Assembly: GCA_031769625.1 (NCBI GenBank)
Contig: JAUIMM010000135.1
Coordinates: 2,439,001 to 2,503,000, forward strand
Length of the DNA: 64,000 nucleotides
From: Taudactylus pleione
Taxonomy: Eukaryota > Chordata > Amphibia > Anura > Myobatrachidae
Direction: 5' to 3'
A program made the position numbers and the translations under genes. Every line of letters starts with the position of its first letter. Position 1 is the stretch's first letter. Positions 9,228 through 18,470 of the stretch are shown here, in pieces. The notes under the pieces were generated by a model, which was not told the DNA's origin, searched no databases, and saw nothing but the letters and a program-made list of their open reading frames with translations.

Positions 9228-12200
9228 ATGGAGGACCAAACTTTCTCCGATAAAAATAAAATAGAGAAAGATCAAGAACCACTTCCTCCTAGTGCTGAAG
9301 CTGCTGCCACTAGTCATGACATAGACGATAACATGCCATCAACGTCGTCTGCCAAGGCCGATGCCCAATGTCATAGTAGAGGGCACATACAATCCCAAAT
9401 GGCAAAGTTCAGGAAAATGACCTTGAAAAAGACATTTAAATCAGCTGAAGAGAAACGTAAACTTGCCAATATGCCATTTACGACACGGAGTGGCAAGGAA
9501 CGGCTAAGGTCGATCCCTAGTATGTTCATGACTAGTGGTTCAGCTTCACATGACGATGGAAGCACTCCTCCCACTAAAAAAATCAAAAGAGTTAAGCTGG
9601 CAAAAGCACAGCGAAGAACTGTGCTTTCTAAGAAGATATCACAAATCCCCAAAGAGAGTCCAAGTGTGGTGGTGGTTGCGATGCCTGACCTTCCCAGCAC
9701 TGGACGGGAAGAGGTGGCTCTTTCCACCATTTGCACGCCCCCTGCAAGTGCTGAAAGGAGCACCCACAGTCCACTTGCTGATATGCAAATTGAAGATGTC
9801 ACTGTTGAAGTACAACAGGATGAGGATACTGGTGTAGCTGGCGCTGAGGAGGAAGTTGGCGAGGAGGATTCTGATGGTGATGTGGTTTGTTTAAATCAGG
9901 CTCCGGGGGAGACAGTTGTTGTCCGTGGGATGAAAAAGCCCATCACGGTCATGCCTGGGCAGAAGACCAAACATTCCACCTCTTTGGTCTGGCAATATTT
10001 CTATCCAAATCCGGACAACAACTGTCTTGCCATATGTACCATATGTAAAGGTGAAATAAGTAGGGGTAGGGACGTCAACCACCTAGGAACATCCTCCCTT
10101 ATACGGCACCTGCAGCGCGTTCATAAAAAGTTACTGTCAAGTTCAGAAACTTTGGCTCAGACCGTAAGCAGTCCAGGGACACCTAAATCCCGTTGTCCTG
10201 TTGTATCCAAGCGCCTGCAAACCACACCGTCAACTCCCTCCTCGTCAATTTCCTCCTTAGTCAGGATCGGAAGTAGTCCTGCAGGCCATATCACTGGCAT
10301 GACTGACTCTCCTATCCGGGATTCCTCCGGAGGATCCTGCATTGCTACGCCTACTGCTGCCGCTGCTGCTGTTGCTGCTGCTGCTGGGAGTCGTTCATCA
10401 TCCCAGAGAGGAAGTAGGAACACCACTACTTTTACTAAACAATTGACCCTCCAACAGTCCTTAGCGAGGAGGATGAAGTACGACAGCAGTCATCCTGAAG
10501 CAAAACGTATAACTGAGGCCTTGACTGCTATGTTGGTGTTAGACGTGCGTCCGGTATCCGCCATTAGTGCAGTGGGATTTAGACAATTGATGGAGGTAGT
10601 GTGTCCCCGGTTCCAAATCCCGTCTAGATTCCACTTCACTAGGCAGGCGATACCGAGACTGTACAGAAACGTCAGAAAAAGTGTCCTCAGTGTCCTGAAA
10701 AATGCCGTTGTACACAATGTCCACTTAACCACGGACATGTGGACAAGTGGAACAGGGCAGACTAAGGACTATATGACTGTGACAGCCCACTGGGTAGATG
10801 TATCACCTTACGCAGCAACAGCAGCAGCGTCACCAGTAGCAGCATCTCAGAAACGCCAGCTCGTTACAAGGCAGGCTACGCTGTGTATCACCGGTTTCAG
10901 TAAGAGGCACACCGCCGACAACCTCTTAGAGAAACTGAGGGAAATCATCGCCCAGTGGCTTACCCCACTTAGACTCTCCTGGGGATTTGTGATATCTGAC
11001 AACGCCACCAATATTGTGCGGGCATTACATCTGGGCAAATTCCAGCACGTCCCATGTTTTGCTCACACAATAAACTTGGTGGTGCAGAATTTTCTGAAAA
11101 GCGACAGGGGCGTGCAGGAGACGCTTTGGGTGGCCCGAAAAATTTCTGGCCACTTTCGCCATTCAGCGACTGCGTGCCGAAGACTGGAGCGCCAGCAAAC
11201 ACTCTTGAACCTGCCCCGCCATCACCTGAAGCAAGAGGTTGTGACGCGGTGGAACTCAACCCTCTATATGCTTCAGAGGATGGAGGAGCAGCAAAAGGCC
11301 ATACAAGCCTATACATCCACCTATGACATAGGCAAAGGAGGGGGTATGCACCTGACTCAAGCGCAGTGGAGAATGATTTCCGTGTTGTGCAAGGTTCTTC
11401 AGCCCTTCGAACTTGCCACACGTGAAGTCAGTTCAGACACTGCCAGCTTGAGTCAGGTCATTCCCCTCATCAGGCTTTTGCAGAAGCAGCTGGAGAAAGT
11501 GAAGGAGGAGCTAAGACGGAGCGATTCCGCTCGGCATGTGGGACTTGTGGATGAAGCCCTTCATTCGCTTTGCCAGGATTCCAGGGTGGTCAATCTGTTG
11601 AAATCAGACCACTACATTTTGGCCACCGTGCTCGATCCTAGGTTTAAAGCCTATGTGGTGTCTCTCTTTCCGGCCGACACAAGCCTGCAGAGGTGCAAAG
11701 ACCTGCTGGTGAACACACTGTCAGCTGAAGCGGAACGTGACACGTCAACGGCTCCTTCTTCATTTTCTCCCGCAACTGGGGCTGCCAGGAAAAAACTTAG
11801 GTATCCTAAGCAACCCGCTGGCGGTGATGCAGGGCAGGCAGGACCAAGTTTGGACATCTGGTCCGGACTGAAGGACCTGGCAACAATTTCTGACATGTCT
11901 ACTGTCACTGCATATGATACTGTCACCATTGACAGAACGGTGGAGGATTACATCGGTGACAGCATCCAAGTAGGCATGTCAGACAGTCCATACCTGTACT
12001 GGCAGGAAAAAGAGGCAATTTGGAGGTCCCTGTACAAACTGGCTCTATTTTACCTGAGTTGCCCCCCCTCCAGTGTGTACTCCGAAAGAGTGTTTAGTGC
12101 AGCCGGGAACCTTGTCAGCGAAAGGCGTAGGAGGTTGCTTCCACAGAATGTGGAGAAGATGATGTTCATCAAAATGAATTATCAGCTCTTCCAGGGAGAC

Positions 12201-12344
12201 CAGCCTCCAGAAGGTACAGAGGGACCTGTGGTGGTGGATTCAAGTGGGGACGAGTTAATACTTTGTGAGGATGAGGATGTACACACTGAAGAGGGTGAGG
12301 AATCGGTGGATGAGGAGGATGAGGATGACATCTTGCCTCCGTAG
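9228..12344 (+). CDS. hAT transposase with BED zinc finger (hAT-1)
   Basis: A 1038-aa uninterrupted ORF predicted to cut and paste its own element in the nucleus. The N-terminal 240 residues are polar and carry basic clusters (KKIKRVKLAKAQRR) fit for nuclear entry and DNA contact. A BED finger spans about 250-300 with C270, C273, H294 and H299 and the aromatic FVW-YFYP signature. Ser/Ala-rich linkers follow. The RNase H-like core has D503 in TTDMWTSG and D591 in VISDNATN. The third acidic residue is probably E953 in SSVYSERVFSAAGNL, inside the hAT C-terminal dimerisation block. The tail is strongly acidic (about 1000-1038). It resembles hAT/ZBED-type proteins. A domesticated ZBED gene is less likely because matching termini surround it. 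The ATG at 9228 is the first ATG after the promoter. Confidence 0.93.
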   Translation: MEDQTFSDKNKIEKDQEPLPPSAEAAATSHDIDDNMPSTSSAKADAQCHSRGHIQSQMAKFRKMTLKKTFKSAEEKRKLANMPFTTRSGKERLRSIPSMFMTSGSASHDDGSTPPTKKIKRVKLAKAQRRTVLSKKISQIPKESPSVVVVAMPDLPSTGREEVALSTICTPPASAERSTHSPLADMQIEDVTVEVQQDEDTGVAGAEEEVGEEDSDGDVVCLNQAPGETVVVRGMKKPITVMPGQKTKHSTSLVWQYFYPNPDNNCLAICTICKGEISRGRDVNHLGTSSLIRHLQRVHKKLLSSSETLAQTVSSPGTPKSRCPVVSKRLQTTPSTPSSSISSLVRIGSSPAGHITGMTDSPIRDSSGGSCIATPTAAAAAVAAAAGSRSSSQRGSRNTTTFTKQLTLQQSLARRMKYDSSHPEAKRITEALTAMLVLDVRPVSAISAVGFRQLMEVVCPRFQIPSRFHFTRQAIPRLYRNVRKSVLSVLKNAVVHNVHLTTDMWTSGTGQTKDYMTVTAHWVDVSPYAATAAASPVAASQKRQLVTRQATLCITGFSKRHTADNLLEKLREIIAQWLTPLRLSWGFVISDNATNIVRALHLGKFQHVPCFAHTINLVVQNFLKSDRGVQETLWVARKISGHFRHSATACRRLERQQTLLNLPRHHLKQEVVTRWNSTLYMLQRMEEQQKAIQAYTSTYDIGKGGGMHLTQAQWRMISVLCKVLQPFELATREVSSDTASLSQVIPLIRLLQKQLEKVKEELRRSDSARHVGLVDEALHSLCQDSRVVNLLKSDHYILATVLDPRFKAYVVSLFPADTSLQRCKDLLVNTLSAEAERDTSTAPSSFSPATGAARKKLRYPKQPAGGDAGQAGPSLDIWSGLKDLATISDMSTVTAYDTVTIDRTVEDYIGDSIQVGMSDSPYLYWQEKEAIWRSLYKLALFYLSCPPSSVYSERVFSAAGNLVSERRRRLLPQNVEKMMFIKMNYQLFQGDQPPEGTEGPVVVDSSGDELILCEDEDVHTEEGEESVDEEDEDDILPP

Positions 12345-12396
12345 AGCCAGTTTGTGCAGGGACACATTAATTGCCAGCTTGTTTTGTGGGGGCCCA

Positions 12397-12460
12397 AACG
12401 AACCAATCATTTCAGCCACAGTTGTGTGGCAGACCCTGGCGCTGAAATGATTGATTTGTT
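12397..12460 (+). promoter_or_regulatory. Conserved 3' UTR hairpin of hAT-1
   Basis: The arms at 12397-12416 and 12441-12460 pair over about 20 bp (AATCATTTCAGC with GCTGAAATGATT). The loop carries a second small stem, CCACA/TGTGG. hAT-2 has the same structure at 50889-50949, with a T-A to G-C double change in the stem. The role is unknown; RNA stability, 3' end formation or transposase recognition are possible. Confidence 0.65.
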
Positions 12461-12491
12461 AAAGTGTGCATGTCCTGTTTATACAACATAA

Positions 12492-12506
12492 GGGTGGGTG
12501 GGAGGG
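12492..12506 (+). promoter_or_regulatory. G-quadruplex motif in hAT-1 3' UTR
   Basis: GGGTGGGTGGGAGGG is a four-tract, one-base-loop motif of the kind that folds into a very stable parallel quadruplex. It sits in a block (AACATAAGGGTGGG... GGGCCCAAGGACAATTCCATCT) also conserved in hAT-2 at 50985-50999. I saw no AATAAA between the stop codon and the right end. Confidence 0.7.
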
Positions 12507-12837
12507 CCCAAGGACAATTCCATCTTGCACCTCTTTTTTTCTTTGCATTATGTACAGTTTGGGGCCTAGTTTTTCTAACTGCCATCCTGCCTGCCACTGC
12601 AGTGTCACTCCTAGATGGGTCACGTGTTTGTGCCGCCCACTCGTGTCGCTTAGCATAGTCATCCAGCTACCTCGGTGCAACCTTTTGGACATAAAAACAC
12701 TATTGTGAGGTGTGAGGTGTTCAGAATAGACTGGAAATGAGTGGAAATTAAGGTTATTGAGGTTAATAATAGCATAGGAGCAGAAAAACCTACAAATTCT
12801 GTGATTTTAGCTGTTTTTATGCTTTTTTTCAAAAAAA

Positions 12838-12960
12838 TACAGATCCAAAACACAAAACCCAGAACCCAAAACACGGAAGGGTGGTTTTGGCAAAACCAAT
12901 CCAGATCCAAAACACGAAGAAAGATCCAGATCCAAAACCAAAACACAAAACACGAAAAGT
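12838..12960. repeat. 3' subterminal repeats of hAT-1
   Basis: AGATCCAAAACAC and close variants recur at least four times just inside the right terminus. hAT-2 has AAATCC/ATCCAAA repeats in the same place. These are likely transposase-binding sites (inferred). Confidence 0.65.
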
Positions 12961-12978
12961 GGCCGGTGCACACCCCTA

Positions 12979-13006
<28 letters not shown>
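12979..13006. repeat. (TA)n tract at hAT-1 right border
   Basis: Alternating TA continues directly from the right terminus of hAT-1. Confidence 0.9.
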
Positions 13007-13009
<3 letters not shown>

Positions 13010-13041
13010 CAGGGCCAGGGAAGGCCCACAACAGGCTCCCT

Positions 13042-13393
13042 GGGTCAAAGTTCTTTCTGGCGCACGCCGCCATGAGATCTGACCGGGACTCCAACCACGC
13101 CATTAGGCGTCTCAGACCAGTTGCCACCCCTCTGTGAGGTTTTCATCCAAATCCATCCAGTGGAAGGTCCAGAACAGACGCCCCGGGTCAAAGTTCTGCC
13201 CAGCATACACCAATGGGAGGTCCGACTGGGAGCTCAACCCCCCTAGTATGTCTTCTGGGATCCAATGTTACCACTCTGTGAAGTTTTCATCCAAATCCAT
13301 CCGTTAGAAGGCTCAGAACAGTTTCCCGGGGTCAAAGTTCTGCCCAGCTTACACCAGCAGGTCCAACAGAGACCCTAACCCCCCTAAATCCTG
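13042..13393. repeat. 144-bp tandem repeat, about 2.6 units
   Basis: GGGTCAAAGTTCT recurs at 13042, 13185 and 13329, with TTTTCATCCAAATCCATCC between. The array is broken by an insertion at 13394 and resumes at 13807, where it runs into a CAGACAGACAGACAAACAAA tail and then TA-rich DNA. Confidence 0.75.
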
Positions 13394-13806
13394 CAATAAA
13401 TATACAAAGAAAATTCTCCTTGCGCTCCACACTCTATACTGCTGCCCACAAGACAAAAAAAGTGGAGGCTTCACACTCCACAAAAACACAGTTCTATTAC
13501 ATCAAATACCAGTGGGTGCCTCGTGAGGGTCCGGCAGGATGGAGAAGTCGACCCTCACGAGGCACCCACTGGACCCTCTTGTGGCACCCGCCAGACCAGA
13601 CGACCCTCTCCTGTTTTTGCAGTCTCAGCTCACCTGGCCGAGCTGCCACTAGCGGCCACCTTCTGCTCCTCTAAGTCCATATAAAGTGCATCAATATCGG
13701 GAGTTGAAGTCACTGATTAAGGAGAAAACACAGCACTCATCGGAATCATTATATTAATAATTGGGAAACCAATTCTAAAGGAAAGTACTGTGGGAAACTA
13801 TATTTG
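13394..13806. mobile_element. Unclassified 413-bp insertion with 14-bp target duplication
   Basis: CCCCCTAAATCCTG stands on both sides (13380-13393 and 13807-13820), so the middle is an insertion. A duplication of this length suits target-primed retrotransposition. The insert contains a palindrome (GTGGGTGCCTCGTGAGGGT and its complement near 13513-13571). I see no poly-A tail or known SINE head. Confidence 0.6.
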
Positions 13807-13960
13807 CCCCCTAAATCCTGGCCAGGATCCAACTGGACCACCTCGCTTCGGTTTCATCCCAAATGGCGCAGGGGTGACCAAATGCATAACCAGACAGACA
13901 GACAAACAAACAGACCAATGAATTATATATATACTGTATATATTTTGGAGCAATTTCAGA
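13807..13960. repeat. Continuation of the 144-bp repeat family
   Basis: It resumes after the target duplication with GGATCCAACTGG and TTTCATCCCAAATGG, then CAGACAGACAGACAAACA and a short TA stretch. The 200 bp after it are unrecognised. Confidence 0.5.
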
Positions 13961-14188
13961 TTGATCCAGAATCGGGAGGGCTGCTCCAATATGAAGCTGT
14001 CCCTGGGACTCTAGAAAGCTTAACAGGTTCTGTCCTGGCAGTGTTACTGTGTATACGCAACCTTAGGTCATGCAAGTACACTTTGCAAAATGGAGGAGGA
14101 GGAGGGATCCATCTTTGCACTCCTCAAGCTCTTCTCATTGGATGAAGTTAGCTATACGAGTAACTCTCCGAAAAATGTTTTGTTTTTT

Positions 14189-14280
14189 GGAGCATGATAA
14201 ATCGCAATGTTCCCCTACATTGTATGGGGACTGCGGAGCATGATAAATCGCAATGTTCCCCTACATTGTATGGGGACTGC
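14189..14280. repeat. Exact 46-bp tandem duplication
   Basis: GGAGCATGATAAATCGCAAT... begins at 14189 and again at 14235 with no differences seen. From 14281 to 14645 I recognise nothing. Confidence 0.9.
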
Positions 14281-14808
14281 TGTCTGCTCCCGTACTTACA
14301 GTTATATCTGTGATATAACCTGCATAATAGGCTTAATAAAATACATAGCTGATTAGTTTAAAATAGCTGTTTAACCCCATCTAGTATTAATCATTCACAA
14401 ACAACTATTTCTGCAAGATCAATGGGGCACATATATTTGATAAATAAGCCACCGTGGCCTTTTGTTAGATTAAATATGCTATTTATTATATTTGAATGCT
14501 TCTATCAAAGTGTACAGTAATTATTCTGCCCAGCAAATGTACAATAACTGTAGGAGATGGCGGAGCTGACATGGGTCAACTTCAGGCATCGCCTTTGGAA
14601 GGGCGTTAGCAAAATGTTGCAGAGTTGTTGTCATCTCTACATGCATTGAGATGGCACGCGACCATTGTTACTAAACCATTCAATGTGTGAAGTAATTGTT
14701 GGTGCACTAGTATGTCTGTAGTAAGTCTAGATCTCAATATATGTGATATATTTGTTATGTGTGCACATGTAATTTAGACATACAGGGCTGTTCCTCCCAA
14801 GAGGCAAG

Positions 14809-15344
14809 GGTATACGTTCGGGAAGCCGGCGGACGCAATGCCGACCGCCGGCTTCCGACTGCTTAATCCCGGCGAGGGTTAAATGACAGGCGTCTAAATC
14901 TAGACGTCTGTCATTTTACCTACGATCGGGATGCCGGGCACGGACAGCCACGGGGGGGGAAGGGTTAGGTTTAGGGCTTAGGGTTATGCACCCCCCCCCC
15001 GGGAGGTTAGGGTCAGGCTAGGGGAAGGGGGGGTGAGGGTCAGGCACTTAGAGGGGGGATTAGGATTAGGCACAGGGGGGGAGGTTAGGGTTAGGGTTAG
15101 GAACCCCCGGGGGGAGGTTAGGGGGTCAGGCACTCCCCCGGGGGACTTAGGTTTAGGCGGCGGGGAAGGGGGGTTAGGTATAGGCACTTAGATGGGGGAT
15201 TAGGGTTAGGCACTTGGGGGGAGGTTAGGGTTAGGCACCCCTAAGCGTGGGTTAGGGGGAAGAATAGGGTAGGAAATACCTTGGGACGATCGGGATTTTC
15301 ACTGCCGCCGTGATGCGGCCGGCGGTATATCATACCGAATCCGA
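14809..15344. mobile_element. TTAGGG-bearing MITE
   Basis: It is flanked by GAGGCAAG/AAGCAAGG, with ends GGTATACGTTCGG and GCGGTATATCATACCG. The interior has many GGGTTAGGGTTAGG and GGGGGAGGTTAGG blocks. At the insertion site about 50 bp of unit sequence are missing relative to 30450-30500, probably a later deletion between GTGTG repeats. Confidence 0.7.
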
Positions 15345-15623
15345 AGCAAGGTGTGTTCCTGTCATAGGCTGCTGTGCACTGATTGTAGAAGAAGTGTATG
15401 AGACATCCTGCAATCATAGTAGTACAATGATGGACAGCATGAGTGGAATACCCCTACTCTTTACCGTATTCCCTCTTGAATGAAATTCTTGTGACCTGGA
15501 AGAGCAGGGCTGGAAGAGTGTAGAAGTATTGCCACGGGTGGCAGAAGAGGGCACATTGCCCAAGGATATATCACTTGTATAGTATGTGTTATTAGCAGAT
15601 CATACAATGGTAGTAGGAGACAG

Positions 15624-16131
15624 GATGCATTCAGGATACCGGCGCGCGCTATCCCGCCTGCCAACAGCCTGACACTGACATCCCGACATGGGACTAAAGA
15701 TAGGCGTCGAAATCCGACAGCCGGAATACAGAACAAAGGTAGGCGGGGTGTCTTAGCGTCTATCCGCGCGGGGGTGGGGGGTTAGGTTTAGGGACCCCAG
15801 GGGGGGACTTAGGGTTAGGCACCCCCTGCCCCCTGGGAGGGTTAGGGTAGGGGAAGGGGGGGTTAGGGTTAGGCACCACTAGGGGGGGTTAGGGTTAGGC
15901 ACCCCCCCCAGGAGGGTTAGTTTTAGGGTGTGGCGAGGGGGTTAGGTTTAGGCACTAACAGGGGGAGGTTAGGGTTAGGCACTAAGGGGGAGGTTAGGGT
16001 TAGGCACCCCTAAGGGCGGGTTAGGGGGGGAGAGGGGAGGGTTAGGGTACTTACCTGCTGCTGATGGGATTTCGAACAGCCGGGCTGCCGCTGTTGTTAT
16101 TTGATCCGGCGGCATTACATACCAATTCTTT
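15624..16131. mobile_element. TTAGGG-bearing MITE with intact target duplication
   Basis: TAGGAGACAG is present on both sides (15614-15623 and 16131-16140). The uninterrupted site is seen at about 52876 (TAGGAGACAGCAGTG), which proves the insertion. The interior is GGGTTAGGGTTAGGCACC-rich, and the ends carry CAGGATACCGGC and GCCGGATCAAAT-type sequence. Confidence 0.8.
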
Positions 16132-16640
16132 AGGAGACAGCAGTGTGAGATGGAGGTCAGTCCACACGGCAGATACAGTCAATTTAACCAGGGAATGTTT
16201 TATTAACCGTATAAACAGGTACAGGATAATACAGGGACAACAGTATGCAGCAGGAGCAGGATACAAGGATGTCCAGTTGCAGCCAGCAGCGTACAGGGTA
16301 ATGCTGGTACTGATAGTGCATGCACACAGCGTGAGCATATATGTATGCAGAGCTTGCAATGGGATGTCTATAAAATGTGTATAAAATATAGTGGTGGTGA
16401 CACAGTGGAGTTTGGGGTCTCTGTAGGCCGTCCAGTTAATGGGAGCTCTCAAGGGCACAGCCACATCCTATACATAAGATGCTGTGAGGAGAATAGGGAC
16501 ACATGGGGAACCACTCATGCGCAGTAGATCATTCTGCAGGTCGGAGGTCACACCTCTGGGTCCTAGTGCCATCACAACATTGGCACGTGACCATTGTTAC
16601 TACACCATTCAGTGTTTGAACCCATTGATGGTGCTCTTGT

Positions 16641-16919
16641 GCACATGCACAGATAGCAGAGCTGTTTTTTTTGTTTTTTTTCAAATGTGAGAAAGAGCAA
16701 TGCTGATGGGTCAGTGTTTCTCCCTGTGTTGTATTACATCACCACACATTGTGAGAACACACATTGAAAAGAAACATGCAGTAAAGGCAACCATTGCAAT
16801 CCTGGCATCGAATGGCAAAAGTATCACCAACGGATCAGAGACATCGATGGTTACAAATCAGTAATAGTTTCCGATGGCTATCCCTAGGCAGCATTACCAT
16901 ACCATACTACACTTTTAAT
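16641..16919. other. Nothing recognised
   Basis: Unique-looking sequence with a short poly-T tract near 16665-16681. Confidence 0.5.
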
Positions 16920-17018
16920 CAGTGGCGGCTCCAGAGGTGGGGGTCACTTCTAATGATGTTTGGCAGTCGGTGTGACTCCCCTATTTGAAATTTAAACTGC
17001 GCGGCAGCCCCACCACTG
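16920..17018. mobile_element. Tiny hAT-like MITE, 99 bp
   Basis: The ends CAGTGGCGGCTCC and the inverse of CAGTGGTGGGGCTGCC are flanked by CTTTTAAT/CTTTTGAC, an imperfect 8-bp duplication. It is non-coding. Confidence 0.6.
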
Positions 17019-17785
17019 CTTTTGACTTATCGCTGTGAGGGGATAGTAACCACAGTGTGAGGGAACAGTGTTTGCAGCCGTGTGAGACAGTCCTGGCTGG
17101 GTGAGGGGACAGTGGTAGTCACAGATGTTAGATCCACTGTGCTGGGAGACCGTGTCCGACATCGCAAATGCTTTCTCCCAAGCTCTGTCCCAGCTGACAA
17201 ATATTAATACATTTCTGCAATGTATTGTAATATCGCTGTGCAAATGTGGGCAAATTTTTCTCATCACAACCGGATCTGAAATACTGATTGGGATAAATGG
17301 GCCACATAGTCTGAAGTAAGGTTTAAGAAAGTCACAGGTCCATCAGGTGCAACTTTTCATTAAACTTCTATTTCAGGACTTCCAATTGTGCCAACAGCTG
17401 CCAATTTAGCTTCACTGGGGAAAACACTTTATCTTACCCCAAAAATGGCAATCAGATACATTCTCCTGATCAACCACCACCATATATATGTCTACTAATA
17501 GTAGGCAAAGGCTGGATAAGTGTGAGAATAAATAAGAATACTACGTTTTTTGCTGTATGGCTGTTGATGACAGCCTTGTTGCTGGGCAGATTATAAGGCT
17601 GTCTGGTCACCTGGTTGGGTGAGCCAATGATATTGCTTGAGGGAGTGGTCAGATGATCAGTATATATTGGCTTGTTTGCAAGAAGACAGCCTCTTTTTTC
17701 TGGATCTTTGAAACCCACCATCCCACCAGTTACTGTTTTTGTTGTGTCACACTAACCTTTTCTTCCCAATTTAGGGGAGGTGCAG
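17019..17785. other. No gene recognised
   Basis: The sequence contains scattered inverted motifs around 17570-17650 but no ORF or family I can name. Confidence 0.4.
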
Positions 17786-17786
17786 C

Positions 17787-18090
17787 ATGCTGGGAGTACA
17801 CTGCAGCTCAGTAGCTTTATGTGGCGCAAGATACGTTGTGGGGTCACTTGCCCTCGATGAACCTGGCGAATTTGTCCTACTCTGTGCGGGGGCACCCGGG
17901 CGCTTTTGTACGAAAGCTTCTCGGATTGGCCCAGGAGGGAAGTGGGACCCTCGCAGCGTTAGTGCATCTAGAGGGGGGGGCGTTTCAGTCGTTCCCCGAG
18001 TATTTGAGCAATGTAAAAGCTGGAACTGTCTGCAGCGTCTCTTTGCCACCCTGGTTAGGTTAATTAATTCTAAATAAAAGCTGTGACCTT
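17787..18090 (+). pseudogene. Unidentified GC-richer coding-like remnant with poly(A) signal
   Basis: The frame at 17821-18063 encodes 80 aa ending FPEYLSNVKAGTVCSVSLPPWLG before a stop. A second overlapping frame is also open. An AATAAA lies at 18073-18078, 10 bp after the stop, and a GT-rich stretch follows. The GC content is above that of the neighbours. It has the look of the 3' end of a retroelement or retrocopy, but I do not recognise the protein. Confidence 0.3.
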
Positions 18091-18420
18091 TTAGCCAAGC
18101 TCTGGTTGTCTGTGTCGTTATTTATTAGTTTAAGTTAAATAAGCTAGACAAGGTTATTAAGAGTTTGAAACAATAAACTAATGTATATCTTATAATAACT
18201 ATAGATAACATTGCTTATAAGGAAGCCATGCAATCCATTTTTTTCAATTGTTAGTGAATTTGGTATCACAATCTCAATTAGCAAAGTATTGCACAGTTTA
18301 GCTACGCACACAGTAATGAACCCTTTTTTCTACTGATGGTAAAACTGTCTTCACAATCGAGGACCTCTGAATGGTTTTTGCAACAAAAAGTTCACTAGGC
18401 AACACTATGCACAGATGTTA

Positions 18421-18424
<4 letters not shown>
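18091..18424. other. AT-rich, nothing recognised
   Basis: No feature visible. A (TA)n tract begins near 18426. Confidence 0.5.

Positions 18425-18466
<42 letters not shown>
18425..18466. repeat. (TA)n tract
   Basis: Alternating TA immediately left of the Tc1 element. Confidence 0.9.

Positions 18467-18470
<4 letters not shown>

Larger units (their letters stand above)
5947..12978 (+). mobile_element. hAT-1: complete hAT transposon, 7.0 kb
   Basis: The left end is TAGGGGTGAGC and the right end is the inverse of TAGGGGTGTGC, embedded in (TA)n on both sides. An 8-bp duplication such as TATATATA would therefore be invisible. Order: subterminal TCCGA-type repeats, TATA box, a 17-unit array, one intact transposase ORF, a structured 3' UTR, and ATCCAAA-type subterminal repeats. 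The architecture matches hAT-2 (45476-51421). The intact ORF suggests recent activity, but I cannot show mobility. Confidence 0.85.
14648..16640. repeat. Partial copy (copy 0) of the 7-kb complex unit
   Basis: After removing two MITE insertions (14809-15344 and 15624-16131), the sequence matches the 3' parts of the tandem units (30368-31020, 37508-38120 and 52480-53300). Its last 150 bp (GTGGAGTTTGGGG ... CACACCTCTGGGTCCTAGTG) match only unit 3. About 60 bp (GGCACGCGACCATTGTTACT) recur in diverged form at both borders, 14648 and 16580. Confidence 0.75.

Noticed and set aside
6287..9282. Repeated 70-aa minus-strand frames in the 160-bp array
   Set aside because: They copy the repeat period, overlap each other and end by frame change because 160 is not a multiple of three. 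No promoter or domain.
9228..12344. Domesticated ZBED host gene
   Set aside because: A second related copy, matching termini, subterminal repeats and (TA)n borders argue for a mobile element. Domestication cannot be excluded by sequence alone.
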